Assembly: GCA_044432885.1 (NCBI GenBank) | Contig: JAWXUG010000003.1 | Span: 1-36,403, forward strand | Length of the DNA stretch: 36,403 bases | Source: CAYJNO01 sp044432885 | Lineage (GTDB): Bacteria > Bacillota_I > Bacilli_A > Erysipelotrichales > Erysipelotrichaceae | Direction of reading: 5' to 3' | Part shown: positions 15,828 to 24,618 of the stretch, piece after piece | Numbering within the stretch: the first letter of the stretch is position 1 | Layout of the letters: each line of letters begins with the position of its first letter | Made by a program: the position numbers and the translations under genes | Notes under the pieces: generated by a model | The model's input: the letters and a program-made list of their open reading frames with translations, nothing else | Database searches by the model: none | What the model was told of the DNA's origin: nothing

Positions 15828-16046
15828 ATGGGAAAACAAGATGTCATTGAAATTGATGGTGTGATTGAGGATACACTTCCCAACGCACAATTTAAAGTGA
15901 AACTAGCGAACGGACACGTTATACTGGCTCACGTTTCTGGTAAAATCCGTATGCATTACATTCGCATTTTACCAGGTGATCGTGTTACCGTTGAGATTTC
16001 ACCGTACGATTTAACACGTGGGCGAATTACATTTAGACATAAATAA
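15828..16046 (+). CDS. infA: Translation initiation factor IF-1
   Basis: 72 residues, a single S1-type OB fold. IF-1 blocks the A site during initiation. GKQDVIEIDGVIEDTLPNAQFKVKL, ending in DLTRGRITFRHK (full motif residues 2-72), is typical. AAGGAGG (15811-15817) lies within the end of map, 10 nt before ATG 15828. Confidence 0.97.
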   Translation: MGKQDVIEIDGVIEDTLPNAQFKVKLANGHVILAHVSGKIRMHYIRILPGDRVTVEISPYDLTRGRITFRHK

Positions 16047-16066
16047 GTCTATAGGAGGGAAAACGC

Positions 16067-16180
16067 ATGAAAGTAAGACCATCAGTCAAACCAATATGCG
16101 ATAAGTGCCGCATCATTAAGCGTAAAGGACGCGTAATGGTTATTTGTGAAAACCCTAAACACAAACAACGTCAAGGTTAA
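16067..16180 (+). CDS. rpmJ: 50S ribosomal protein L36
   Basis: 37 residues, so short that automated calling can miss it. It starts MKVRPSVKPICDKC and ends HKQRQG. The zinc ligands Cys11, Cys14, Cys27 and His32 are all present, so this is the zinc-binding (C+) form. AGGAGGG (16053-16059) lies 7 nt before ATG 16067. The position between infA and rpsM is the conserved one. Confidence 0.97.
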   Translation: MKVRPSVKPICDKCRIIKRKGRVMVICENPKHKQRQG

Positions 16181-16197
16181 TAGGAGGAAAGAACAAA

Positions 16198-16563
16198 ATG
16201 GCTCGTATTGCAGGAGTAGATATTCCACGCGATAAGCGTGTAGTAGTATCTTTAACTTATATTTATGGAGTTGGATTACCAACTTCACAAAGCGTATTAA
16301 AGAAATTAAACATTAGTGAAGATATCCGTGTAAAAGATTTAACGGATGATCAAGTTAATGCTATCCGTCAAGAATTAGACGGAATCAAAGTAGAAGGTGA
16401 CTTAAGACGTGAAGTTCAATTAAACATTAAACGTTTAATGGAAATTGGATGTTACCGCGGAATGCGTCACAGAAGAGGATTACCAGTACGTGGACAACGT
16501 ACTAAAACTAATGCTCGTACACGTAAAGGACCACGTCGTACTGTAGCGAATAAGAAGAAATAA
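16198..16563 (+). CDS. rpsM: 30S ribosomal protein S13
   Basis: 121 residues. S13 is in the 30S head, contacts P-site tRNA and forms inter-subunit bridges. MARIAGVDIPRDKRV, the helix-two-turn-helix with YGVG, and the basic C-terminus (GLPVRGQRTKTNARTRKGPR, residues 95-114) are diagnostic. AGGAGG precedes the ATG, 17 nt after rpmJ. Confidence 0.97.
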   Translation: MARIAGVDIPRDKRVVVSLTYIYGVGLPTSQSVLKKLNISEDIRVKDLTDDQVNAIRQELDGIKVEGDLRREVQLNIKRLMEIGCYRGMRHRRGLPVRGQRTKTNARTRKGPRRTVANKKK

Positions 16564-16583
16564 CGATAGGAGGAAGAAATAAC

Positions 16584-16976
16584 ATGGCAAGCCCAAAAGC
16601 AGGAACACGTAAAAGACGTGTCAAAAAGAATGTCGCAAGAGGAGTAGCTCATATTCATTCAACTTTTAATAACACTATCGTGACTATCACTGATGAACAA
16701 GGAAATGCAATTGCTTGGTCAAGTGCTGGAGCATTAGGTTATAAAGGTTCTCGTAAATCAACACCATTTGTTGCTCAAATGGCTGGGGAAGCTGCAGCGA
16801 AAGCGGCAGTAGATCACGGAATGAAAACAGTAGAAGTAAGCGTTAAAGGACCAGGTCCTGGACGTGAAGCTGCTGTAAGATCACTACAAACAGCTGGTTT
16901 AGAAATCACTGCGATCAACGATGTAACACCAATTCCACATAATGGATGTCGTCCACCAAAACGACCACGTGGATAG
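16584..16976 (+). CDS. rpsK: 30S ribosomal protein S11
   Basis: 130 residues. S11 is on the 30S platform near the mRNA exit and the anti-Shine-Dalgarno end of 16S rRNA. HIHSTFNNTIVTITD and the end DVTPIPHNGCRPPKRPRG are near-invariant. AGGAGG lies upstream, 20 nt after rpsM. Confidence 0.97.
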   Translation: MASPKAGTRKRRVKKNVARGVAHIHSTFNNTIVTITDEQGNAIAWSSAGALGYKGSRKSTPFVAQMAGEAAAKAAVDHGMKTVEVSVKGPGPGREAAVRSLQTAGLEITAINDVTPIPHNGCRPPKRPRG

Positions 16977-17000
16977 GATTTAAAATAGGAGGAAATGCAA

Positions 17001-17960
17001 ATGCAAAAATTTGAACGTGCTAAATTTGAAGTCAAAGATTATGTTGAATCAGATAACTACGGAAAATTTGTTTTCGAACCTCTTGAAAGAGGTTTTGGAA
17101 CAACTATAGGAAATGCATTGCGTCGTGTGCTATTATCCTCTTTACCAGGAGCCGCAGTTTATTCAATTAAAGTAGATGGCGTTTATCATGAATTCACAGC
17201 GATTGAAGGTATTGAAGAAGATGTATCAATGATGATTCTTAATATCAAAAATCTTGTAATGAAGATTAGTGATGATGAAACTTATACTTTAAGAATATCT
17301 TGCAAAGGACCTATGACAGTAACTGCTGGAGACATTATTTGTCCAACAGGAGTTGAAATTTTAAACAAAGACCTTGAAATTGCTCACCTTGCACAAGGTG
17401 GCGTTCTTGAAATGGAATTAAAAGCAAGAAATGGTCGTGGATATATTAGTGCTGATGATAATAAACATTTGTATCAAGGCGCTTCTCAAGGAATCGGTAC
17501 AGTGTACACAGATTCAATCTATACACCAATCGAAAGAATTTCGTATAATGTAGAACCAACTCGTGTTGGCGAAGATGCGAAATACGATCGTGTCGTGTTT
17601 GAAATTTGGACAAATGGTTCAATCACTCCACAAGCATCATTAGCAATCGGATCTAAGATTTTGATTGATCACTTGAACATTCTTACTACAGTTGATGAAA
17701 TTGCAGTAGGACTTGATTCAGTAATGAATGAAGCTGTTGGTGAGGTTGTAACTAAATCTTCAAATATGATTATTGAAGACTTAGATTTATCAGTACGCAG
17801 TTATAACTGCTTAAAACGCGCTGGTATTCAAACTGTTGAAGAATTAACTCAAAAAACAGAAGATGAAATGCTACGTGTTAGAAATCTTGGTAAAAAATCA
17901 TTTAAAGAAGTTAAAGAAAAAATCTATGAGTTGGGCATGAGCTTCAAATCATACGAATAG
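17001..17960 (+). CDS. rpoA: RNA polymerase subunit alpha
   Basis: 319 residues. The N-terminal domain (about 1-230) dimerises and nucleates RNA polymerase assembly (PLERGFGTTIGNALRRVLLS). The C-terminal domain (about 250-312) has the helix-hairpin-helix that binds UP elements and activators (LSVRSYNCLKRAGIQTVEEL, then VRNLGKKSFKEV). An in-frame ATG at 16995 is 2 nt from the AGGAGG at 16987-16992, while ATG 17001 is 8 nt from it, so 17001 is chosen. Confidence 0.96.
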   Translation: MQKFERAKFEVKDYVESDNYGKFVFEPLERGFGTTIGNALRRVLLSSLPGAAVYSIKVDGVYHEFTAIEGIEEDVSMMILNIKNLVMKISDDETYTLRISCKGPMTVTAGDIICPTGVEILNKDLEIAHLAQGGVLEMELKARNGRGYISADDNKHLYQGASQGIGTVYTDSIYTPIERISYNVEPTRVGEDAKYDRVVFEIWTNGSITPQASLAIGSKILIDHLNILTTVDEIAVGLDSVMNEAVGEVVTKSSNMIIEDLDLSVRSYNCLKRAGIQTVEELTQKTEDEMLRVRNLGKKSFKEVKEKIYELGMSFKSYE

Positions 17961-17979
17961 AAAATAAGGAGAAATATTT

Positions 17980-18342
17980 ATGTGGAATCGTAAATTAGGA
18001 CGCAAAGCTGATCATCGTAAAGCATTACTTCGTAATATGGCCACTGATGTTATTCTTAGAGGAAAAATTGAAACAACTGAAATGAAAGCTAAAGAATTAC
18101 GTTCAGTTGTAGATGAATTAATCACTTTAGGAAAACGTGGGGATCTTCACGCTCGTCGTCAAGCTGCTAGCTACATTCGTAATGTAGTAGCTAATGAAGA
18201 AACAGGACAAACAGTACTTCAAAAATTATTTGATGAAGTTGCTCCAAAATACGCTAGCCGTAATGGAGGATATACTAGAGTTCTAAAAACTGGTAATCGT
18301 CGTGGTGATAATGCACCTATGGCTATTATTGAATTAGTTTAA
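17980..18342 (+). CDS. rplQ: 50S ribosomal protein L17
   Basis: 120 residues. L17 lies near the tunnel exit. RKLGRKADHRKALLRNMATD at the N-terminus and TRVLKTGNRRGDNAPMAIIELV at the end (motif residues 99-120) are diagnostic. AAGGAG precedes ATG 17980. It is the last gene of the supercluster and is followed by a strong terminator. Confidence 0.97.
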   Translation: MWNRKLGRKADHRKALLRNMATDVILRGKIETTEMKAKELRSVVDELITLGKRGDLHARRQAASYIRNVVANEETGQTVLQKLFDEVAPKYASRNGGYTRVLKTGNRRGDNAPMAIIELV

Positions 18343-18354
18343 ACGAATTAAGTA

Positions 18355-18380
18355 AACCTAGAAGAAATTCTAGGTTTTTT
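18355..18380 (+). terminator. Terminator of the ribosomal protein supercluster
   Basis: AACCTAGAA (18355-18363) pairs perfectly with TTCTAGGTT (18368-18376) over a GAAA tetraloop, and TTTTTT follows. Confidence 0.93.
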
Positions 18381-18402
18381 AGTTTAGAATGAGCACTTAT
18401 AC

Positions 18403-18431
18403 TTTAAACATAGCCCTATATTTAGTATAAT
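18403..18431 (+). promoter_or_regulatory. Probable sigma-A promoter of glgBP
   Basis: TTTAAA (18403-18408, 4 of 6 matches to the -35 consensus), 17-nt spacer, perfect TATAAT (18426-18431), 20 nt before ATG 18452 and just upstream of GAGGAGG. Confidence 0.65.
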
Positions 18432-18451
18432 TAAAGCGCTGAGGAGGTTTT

Positions 18452-20290
18452 ATGAAAAATAAACTCATTCAAGAATATCAACAAGGACATTGTTTGCATG
18501 CACATCAATTGTTTGGGGCTCATGTAATCAAGGGGGATCATCCAGGTGTATCTTTTAGTGTATGGGCACCTAATGCTACAAAGGTAGAAATCATCGGTAG
18601 CTTTAATGATTGGAATGGAACAAATTATGAAATGGCTAAAGATCATCATGGTATATTTAGTTTATTTGTTGAAAATTTAGATCCAATTTATAGCTATAAG
18701 TATCGTATATACAATCATGGTACTTATTTTGATAAAATCGATCCATACGCTTTTTATAGTGAACTTAGACCAAACAACGCATCTGTAATATGTGACTTAA
18801 CTAACTATTTATGGAATGATAAAAGTTGGATGGAAAATCGTACAAAGGGATATGATGAAGCATTAAACATTTATGAGTTGCATTTGGGTTCATGGCAAAA
18901 AGATGAAGGCGGATGGATGAACTATCGCGATACAGCGGATCAATTAATCCCTTATGTGCTTGAACAAGGATTTACACATATTGAAATTTTGCCAATATTG
19001 GAACATTCATTTGATGGTTCATGGGGATATCAAGCCTATGGGATGTATAGTGCAACTTCAAGATATGGCAGACCAGAAGACTTTATGTACTTAATTGACC
19101 AGTGTCACCAACATCATATTGGTGTCATTATTGACATGGTACCCGTTCATTTTATACCAGATGATTTTGCGTTGAGAAATTATGATGGCACACCTTTATA
19201 CGAATATAATAGTTCCAATGCTAAAAGCCAATGGGGAAGTGTTAACTTCGACTTATGGAAAGAAGAAGTTCGCTCATTTCTAATGAGTGCTTGCAACTTT
19301 TGGATAGAAACATACCATGTAGATGGCATTCGTTTTGATGCTGTAAGTAATATGATTTATTGGCAAGGAAATAAAGAACGCGGCGAAAATCAAGGTGCGA
19401 TAGATTTCATTAAACGTTGTAATTTTAATCTTCGAAAATATCATCCAACGGTGATGTTGATTGCTGAAGATTCAAGTGATTATCCTAAAGTAACCCATTC
19501 TACATTAGATGGTGGGTTAGGATTCGACTATAAATGGGATTTGGGATGGATGAATGATACTTTGAAATATTATGAACTGGATCCAATTTATCGTAAGTCA
19601 CATCATCATGATATTACCTTTTCAATGGCCTATTTTTATTCAGAACGATTCTTACTACCACTTTCTCATGATGAGGTAGTTCATGGTAAGAAGACTATTA
19701 TAGATAAAATGTGGGGCAGTTATGAGCAAAAATTTGCTCAAGCTCGTAATTTACATTTATATATGATGACACATCCAGGAAAAAAACTTAATTTTATGGG
19801 AAACGAAATTGCAATGTTTAGAGAGTGGGATGAAGAGAAACCATTAGATTGGTTTATGTTAGAATATCCAGCTCACGATGCGTTTAAGCGTTATTTTAGA
19901 GACTTAAACCATATCTATAAACATCATCCAGCGTTTTATAAAAATGATTTAGATTATAATCATTTTCAATGGATTGATGCAGATAACACAGATCAATCGA
20001 TTTATAGTTATTACCGTAAAGATGATGAATATTGTTATCTTGTAGTATTGAATATGACCCCCGTAAGTTATGAAGACTTTAAGGTTGGAGTGCCTTATCA
20101 TGGGTTTTATAAAGAATTAATTAATAGTGAAAAAGATATTTACGATGGTTGTAACATGTGTAATTTTAAATCATTACGAGCAAAAAAAGGGATTAAACAT
20201 CATCAACTATATTCAATTAATATTCGTATTGCACCATTTGCTGCAATCATTTTGAGTGTGAAAACTCCTAAAAGAAAGAAGGACAATTAA
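18452..20290 (+). CDS. glgB: 1,4-alpha-glucan branching enzyme (GH13)
   Basis: 612 residues, close to the short GlgB class. It cuts alpha-1,4 chains and re-attaches them as alpha-1,6 branches. A CBM48-type beta-sandwich is at about 30-115 (VSFSVWAPNATKVEIIGSFN), then the GH13 barrel. Catalytic residues are Asp296 (nucleophile, GIRFDAVSNMIYW), Glu339 (acid/base, LIAED) and Asp407 (LSHDEVVHGKK). DMVPVHF (229-235) is conserved region I. GAGGAGG precedes the ATG. The stop shares one base with glgP, so the two are coupled. It could not be a trehalohydrolase, which lacks the HDEVVHGK stretch. Confidence 0.95.
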   Translation: MKNKLIQEYQQGHCLHAHQLFGAHVIKGDHPGVSFSVWAPNATKVEIIGSFNDWNGTNYEMAKDHHGIFSLFVENLDPIYSYKYRIYNHGTYFDKIDPYAFYSELRPNNASVICDLTNYLWNDKSWMENRTKGYDEALNIYELHLGSWQKDEGGWMNYRDTADQLIPYVLEQGFTHIEILPILEHSFDGSWGYQAYGMYSATSRYGRPEDFMYLIDQCHQHHIGVIIDMVPVHFIPDDFALRNYDGTPLYEYNSSNAKSQWGSVNFDLWKEEVRSFLMSACNFWIETYHVDGIRFDAVSNMIYWQGNKERGENQGAIDFIKRCNFNLRKYHPTVMLIAEDSSDYPKVTHSTLDGGLGFDYKWDLGWMNDTLKYYELDPIYRKSHHHDITFSMAYFYSERFLLPLSHDEVVHGKKTIIDKMWGSYEQKFAQARNLHLYMMTHPGKKLNFMGNEIAMFREWDEEKPLDWFMLEYPAHDAFKRYFRDLNHIYKHHPAFYKNDLDYNHFQWIDADNTDQSIYSYYRKDDEYCYLVVLNMTPVSYEDFKVGVPYHGFYKELINSEKDIYDGCNMCNFKSLRAKKGIKHHQLYSINIRIAPFAAIILSVKTPKRKKDN

Positions 20291-22692
20291 TGTTTAAAAA
20301 TGCAGATGATTTTAAAGAGCTTTATTCACGTAAGTGTGTAGAAATGTTTGGTAGAGGTGTTCATGAGATTTTATTGAGTGAACAATATACCGTATTAGCT
20401 GAAACAGTACGTGAGCATGCAGCTTTGAATTGGAAAAAATCCAAAGATGAAGTAAATAAACAAGAAGCAAAACAAATGTTTTACTTCTCATTAGAGTTTT
20501 TAATGGGGCGTCTACTTACCAACAACATGATGAACTTAGAAATTTATGATATCGTTAAAGATGGATTATCAATGCTTGATATCGATGTGCATGAACTTGA
20601 AATGATTGAAAGTGATGCAGGACTTGGAAATGGTGGATTAGGACGCTTAGCAGCTTGTTTCCTTGATTCATTAGCATCTTTAAACTATTCTGGAAGTGGG
20701 AATAGCATTCGTTACCAATATGGATTATTTAGACAAAAAATCGTAAATGGATATCAAGAAGAAGTTCCTGATCAATGGCTAAAATATGGCAATACATGGG
20801 AAATCAGAAAACCTGAACAAGCTGTAGAAGTGAAGTTTTGGGGACGCATTGAAATGTATAAAAACGATGAGGGTGACTTTAAATTCAATCATGTGGATGC
20901 TGATAGTATATTGGCTGTTCCATATGATGTGCCAGTTGTAGGTGCACAAACAAAGTGTACGAACACTTTACGCTTATGGTCTGCTGAAGCAAGTGAAAAC
21001 ATTCCATCTCATGTAGATTTTAGAAAATATTTGGCAGAAGTAAATGAAATTTGTTTAAATGTATATCCAGATGACTCGAATGAACATGGGAAGTATTTAC
21101 GTCTTAAACAACAATATTTCTTTGTATGTGCAGGACTTCGCTCAATTGTAGCACATCACATAAAACGTTATAAAACCTTAGATAACTTAGCTGAAAAAGT
21201 AGCAGTTCAATTAAACGATACCCATCCGGTATTAGCAATTCCTGAACTAATGCGTATTTTAATGGATGATTATGGATATGAATGGAGTGAAGCATGGAAG
21301 ATTACCCATGACACCATGGCTTACACAAACCATACTGTATTACAAGAAGCTTTAGAAAAATGGCCTTGTGAGATGATTCAAAAATTATTACCACGTATTT
21401 ATATGATTATTGAAGAAATTAACCGTAAATTCCATAGTTATATTCTAAATACTTATCCACAGGAAACGGATTTATGGGGTAAAGTTGGTATTATTATGGA
21501 TGGTCAAGTTAAGATGGCAAACCTTGCAATTGTTGGTTCACATAGCGTAAATGGGGTTGCTCGCTTACATACAGAAATTCTTGTAAATGACGTGTTCAAA
21601 GACTTTAACCGAATTTATCCTGGTTTATTTAACAATAAAACCAATGGAATAACTCAACGTCGCTGGTTATTATATTCAAATCCAGAATTAACAGATTTAA
21701 TCAGCACTAAAATTGGTGATGGATTCAAAAAAGACTTTAATGAATTAGAAAAATTATTAGCTTTCGTTGATGATAAAAAACTTCAAGATGAGTTTATGGA
21801 AGTAAAATATCAAAGAAAGGTGATATTGGCAGATTATTTAAATGAAAAATATGGATTTGAACTAGACCCAAATTCAATATTTGACGCCCAAGCTAAACGT
21901 TTACACGCTTATAAACGTCAATTATTAAATGTCATGCATATTATTTATCTATGTCACAAAATTAAAGACGATCCAAGTTTTTCAATGCAAAAACAAACCT
22001 TTATCTTTGGGGCTAAGGCAGCACCAGCTTATCATTTTGCGAAAGCAGTTATTAAATTAATCAACAGTGTAGCAGAAATAGTAGATAAAGACCCACAATT
22101 AAGTAAATTTATTAAAGTTGTCTTTATTCCTAACTATTCTGTAACTGTAGCTGAAAAATTAATGAATGCGGCAAATATTTCTGAACAAATCTCTACAGCA
22201 GGAAAAGAAGCAAGTGGTACAGGAAACATGAAATTCATGATGAATGGAGCCCTTACAATCGGTACTTTAGATGGTGCTAATGTTGAAATTGATGAATTAG
22301 TTGGTAGTGATCATGATATTATTTTTGGTTTAAAAACAGAGGAAGTAAATAGTTTAAAAATATCCTACAATGCGTTTGATTACTATAACACTAATGCAGA
22401 ATTAAAACGCGTTGTTGACTCTTTGGTTGATGGCAGTTGGTCAAGCAATACAGAAGAATTTAGAATCATCTACGATGAATTATTATATCGTAATGATGAA
22501 TATATGTTATTTGCTGATTTTTCAAGTTATATTAAAGCTCAAGAGGAAGTACAAGCGCGTTATGCAGATCATACGGGATTCGCACGCAGTTGCTTAGTGA
22601 ATATTGCTAAATCACCTTTCTTCTCATCTGATCGTACAATTGATCAATATGCTGAAGAAATTTGGGATATTAAACCTTTAAAAAATTTATAA
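20290..22692 (+). CDS. glgP: Glycogen/alpha-glucan phosphorylase (GT35)
   Basis: 800 residues, full length. It releases glucose 1-phosphate from alpha-1,4-glucan with phosphate. The pyridoxal-phosphate lysine is Lys648 in EASGTGNMKFMMNGA; GNGGLGRLAACFLDS (about 116-130) and KRLHAYKRQLLN are further family signatures. It starts in a TAATG overlap with glgB. glgC, glgD and glgA, often in the same operon in Bacillota, are not here, so this operon encodes remodelling and breakdown only. A terminator follows directly. Confidence 0.96.
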   Translation: MFKNADDFKELYSRKCVEMFGRGVHEILLSEQYTVLAETVREHAALNWKKSKDEVNKQEAKQMFYFSLEFLMGRLLTNNMMNLEIYDIVKDGLSMLDIDVHELEMIESDAGLGNGGLGRLAACFLDSLASLNYSGSGNSIRYQYGLFRQKIVNGYQEEVPDQWLKYGNTWEIRKPEQAVEVKFWGRIEMYKNDEGDFKFNHVDADSILAVPYDVPVVGAQTKCTNTLRLWSAEASENIPSHVDFRKYLAEVNEICLNVYPDDSNEHGKYLRLKQQYFFVCAGLRSIVAHHIKRYKTLDNLAEKVAVQLNDTHPVLAIPELMRILMDDYGYEWSEAWKITHDTMAYTNHTVLQEALEKWPCEMIQKLLPRIYMIIEEINRKFHSYILNTYPQETDLWGKVGIIMDGQVKMANLAIVGSHSVNGVARLHTEILVNDVFKDFNRIYPGLFNNKTNGITQRRWLLYSNPELTDLISTKIGDGFKKDFNELEKLLAFVDDKKLQDEFMEVKYQRKVILADYLNEKYGFELDPNSIFDAQAKRLHAYKRQLLNVMHIIYLCHKIKDDPSFSMQKQTFIFGAKAAPAYHFAKAVIKLINSVAEIVDKDPQLSKFIKVVFIPNYSVTVAEKLMNAANISEQISTAGKEASGTGNMKFMMNGALTIGTLDGANVEIDELVGSDHDIIFGLKTEEVNSLKISYNAFDYYNTNAELKRVVDSLVDGSWSSNTEEFRIIYDELLYRNDEYMLFADFSSYIKAQEEVQARYADHTGFARSCLVNIAKSPFFSSDRTIDQYAEEIWDIKPLKNL

Positions 22693-22698
22693 AATGGA

Positions 22699-22726
22699 AA
22701 GCTCTTGTCATTAGACGAGAGTTTTT
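22699..22726 (+). terminator. Terminator of glgBP
   Basis: CTCTTGTC (22702-22709) pairs with GACGAGAG (22714-22721), one T-G pair, loop ATTA, followed by TTTTT. The AAG before it can extend the stem. The next 100 nt (22727-22833) are AT-rich and show nothing I can name. Confidence 0.85.
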
Positions 22727-22833
22727 GCATTATAACCTAGGAAATAAAATAGAAGATAAAACAGATATGAAAGCGAATACATAGTGAAATTGAATGAAAA
22801 CATGAAAATTTATTCAAAAAATGTAAAAAAGTA

Positions 22834-22862
22834 TTGACTTACAAAAATTAAATATTTATAAT
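22834..22862 (+). promoter_or_regulatory. Sigma-A promoter of the T-box-controlled transporter operon
   Basis: TTGACT (22834-22839), 17-nt spacer, perfect TATAAT (22857-22862), predicting a start near 22869. Confidence 0.9.
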
Positions 22863-22869
22863 ATAAGAC

Positions 22870-23096
22870 ATATCAATGACAAAGAAAAGTAAAATCTTTC
22901 TTCCATCAGCGAGTTTGGATAGAGTGTGAGCCAAGCGGTACAGAAAGCTTTGAAACGCCCTTTGGAGATTCTTCTTGAACTAACAGTATGGAAGGACGTT
23001 AACTTGCGTTAATAGGAATGAGTGGTTATCTTTTGATAGCAACTAGAGTGGCACCACGGTTATCCAATCGTCTCTAATTATAGGGACGATTTTTTA
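22870..23096 (+). promoter_or_regulatory. T-box riboswitch, probably sensing tRNA-Asn
   Basis: Stem I is closed by CTTCCAT (22900-22906) with ATGGAAG (22988-22994) and has the CAGCGAG motif and an apical GTGTGAGCC segment. Stem III is GTTATC (23025-23030) with GATAGC (23035-23040). The T-box bulge AGAGTGGCACCACGG (23045-23059) and a terminator AATCGTCTCT/AGGGACGATT plus T run (23066-23096) complete it. TGGC in the bulge pairs with a tRNA whose discriminator base is G. The specifier region TTGAACTAACAGTA best reads AAC (22982-22984, Asn). CTA (Leu) is less likely because bacterial tRNA-Leu usually has A at the discriminator position. It turns transcription on when the cognate tRNA is uncharged. 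Confidence 0.93.
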
Positions 23097-23125
23097 TTTT
23101 GACAATTGAAAGGGAAGAAGAGAAA

Positions 23126-23950
23126 ATGAAAAAATTATTTGTATGTTTATTTGTAATGATGCTTAGCTTAACAGGATGTTCGAGTAGTTCAGAAAATCGC
23201 TTGGAAACTATTTTAGAAAGTGGAGTAATTACAGTAGTCACTAGTCCAGACTTTCCACCTTATGAATTTATTGATCCAACGAAAACAGGAAATGAACAAT
23301 ATGTAGGGGCAGACCTTGAATTAGCAAGATATATTGCTAGTGAATTAGGGGTAGAATTAGAAGTTGAAGCAGTAGACTTTAACACTGTATTAGGAAATAT
23401 CTCAATGGGATTAAACGATATGGCGATTGCAAGTATGGCTCCAACTGATGAAAGATTAGAATCAATGAGCTTCTCTATTAGCTATGACCCTAACCTAGAT
23501 GAAAGTCAAGACCATGGTTTAATTATATTAGAAGAAGAATTAGGAGATTATACAAGTCTTGAAAGTTTCAGCGATTTAGTAATTGGTGTACAAAGTGCAA
23601 GTTTACAAGAACAATTCACAATTGAACAAATTCCAAATGCAGTAACAGAAGTAATTTCAAATCTAAACGATGGTGTATTAATGTTATTAACAGGAAAGAT
23701 TGATGCACTTGCATGTTCGACAGAAACAGCTTTACAATTAGTTTTAAACAATGATGGAATTGCAATGAGTGGTGTATATTTTGATTCATCATCTGTCTCA
23801 CAAGGGGCATCGGTTGCAGTACCTCTTGGAGAAGATGAGTTAGTAGCAGCAATTGATGAAATTGTTGAAAAAGTTCTAGCAGAAGGCTTATATGATCAAT
23901 GGGTAGAAGAATCACAAGCATTAGCTACATCACTAGGATTGAGTGAATAA
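23126..23950 (+). CDS. Amino-acid ABC transporter, substrate-binding lipoprotein
   Basis: 274 residues. Family 3 solute-binding protein (SBP_bac_3) anchored outside the membrane. The signal peptide is MKKLFVCLFVMMLSLTGC with lipobox LTGC, Cys18 being the lipidated residue. VITVVTSPDFPPYEF (about 34-48), GADLELARYIA and MAIASMAPTDER are typical of polar amino-acid binders. A TTG 27 nt upstream is in frame, but ATG 23126 gives a proper signal peptide and has GGGAAGAAGAG just before it. It is the first gene after the T-box, so its expression follows amino-acid starvation. The substrate is not certain: Asn, Asp or Gln are the candidates suggested by the T-box. Confidence 0.9.
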   Translation: MKKLFVCLFVMMLSLTGCSSSSENRLETILESGVITVVTSPDFPPYEFIDPTKTGNEQYVGADLELARYIASELGVELEVEAVDFNTVLGNISMGLNDMAIASMAPTDERLESMSFSISYDPNLDESQDHGLIILEEELGDYTSLESFSDLVIGVQSASLQEQFTIEQIPNAVTEVISNLNDGVLMLLTGKIDALACSTETALQLVLNNDGIAMSGVYFDSSSVSQGASVAVPLGEDELVAAIDEIVEKVLAEGLYDQWVEESQALATSLGLSE

Positions 23951-24618
23951 TGAATTTTCTAGAAACGTTTTTAAAAATCATTACTAATTATTGGTCAGTA
24001 TTCTTAGAAGGAACCATCGTTACCCTTGGTTATGCAGCTGTTACAGTATTGTTTGGACTGATTCTGGGAGCTGCAATTTCATTAATTAGAATGAAAAGTT
24101 CAAAAGTATTACAAGGCATTTTAAAAGCTTATGTAGAAATTATCCGTGGGACACCATTGTTACTACAATTATATTTCTTCTATTATGCTATTCCACTTAC
24201 ATTCGGAACTAACATTCCGAAAGTGATATGTATCATAATTGCCTTGGTAATCAACAGTAGCGCTTATATCGCAGAAATTATTCGATCAGGTATCCAAGCA
24301 GTTGATAAAGGACAATTTGAGGCAAGTAAATCTTTAGGTATGAGTGATTCAAATATGATGATGAAAATCATCTTACCTCAAGCAGTAAAAAACATCTTAC
24401 CAGCTTTAGGGAATGAATTTATATCGGTTGTAAAGGAAACCTCATTAGCAGCAGTATTCTTTGCAGGAGATTTAATGACAAGTTTCAACATTGTAAAATC
24501 AAATACATTTAAATCAATTGAGCCTCTAGTAGTGATTGGGATTATCTACTTTATATTGAACTATGTATTATCAAAAGGTGTAAATAAACTTGAAAGGAGA
24601 TTAGCTCAAAGTGATTAA
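23950..24618 (+). CDS. Amino-acid ABC transporter permease
   Basis: 222 residues, HisM/GlnP-type permease with about five membrane segments. The conserved cytoplasmic EAA loop appears as GQFEASKSLGMSDSNMMMKI, followed by ILPQAVKNILPALGNEF. EIIRGTPLLLQLYFFYY is a further hallmark. It starts in a TAATG overlap with the binding-protein gene and overlaps the ATPase gene by 8 nt. It presumably works as a homodimer, since only one permease gene is present. Confidence 0.95.
   Translation: MNFLETFLKIITNYWSVFLEGTIVTLGYAAVTVLFGLILGAAISLIRMKSSKVLQGILKAYVEIIRGTPLLLQLYFFYYAIPLTFGTNIPKVICIIIALVINSSAYIAEIIRSGIQAVDKGQFEASKSLGMSDSNMMMKIILPQAVKNILPALGNEFISVVKETSLAAVFFAGDLMTSFNIVKSNTFKSIEPLVVIGIIYFILNYVLSKGVNKLERRLAQSD

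Noticed and set aside
22980..22982. CTA as the T-box specifier (Leu)
   Set aside because: The TGGC bulge needs a G discriminator base, while bacterial tRNA-Leu has A; AAC (Asn) satisfies both sites.
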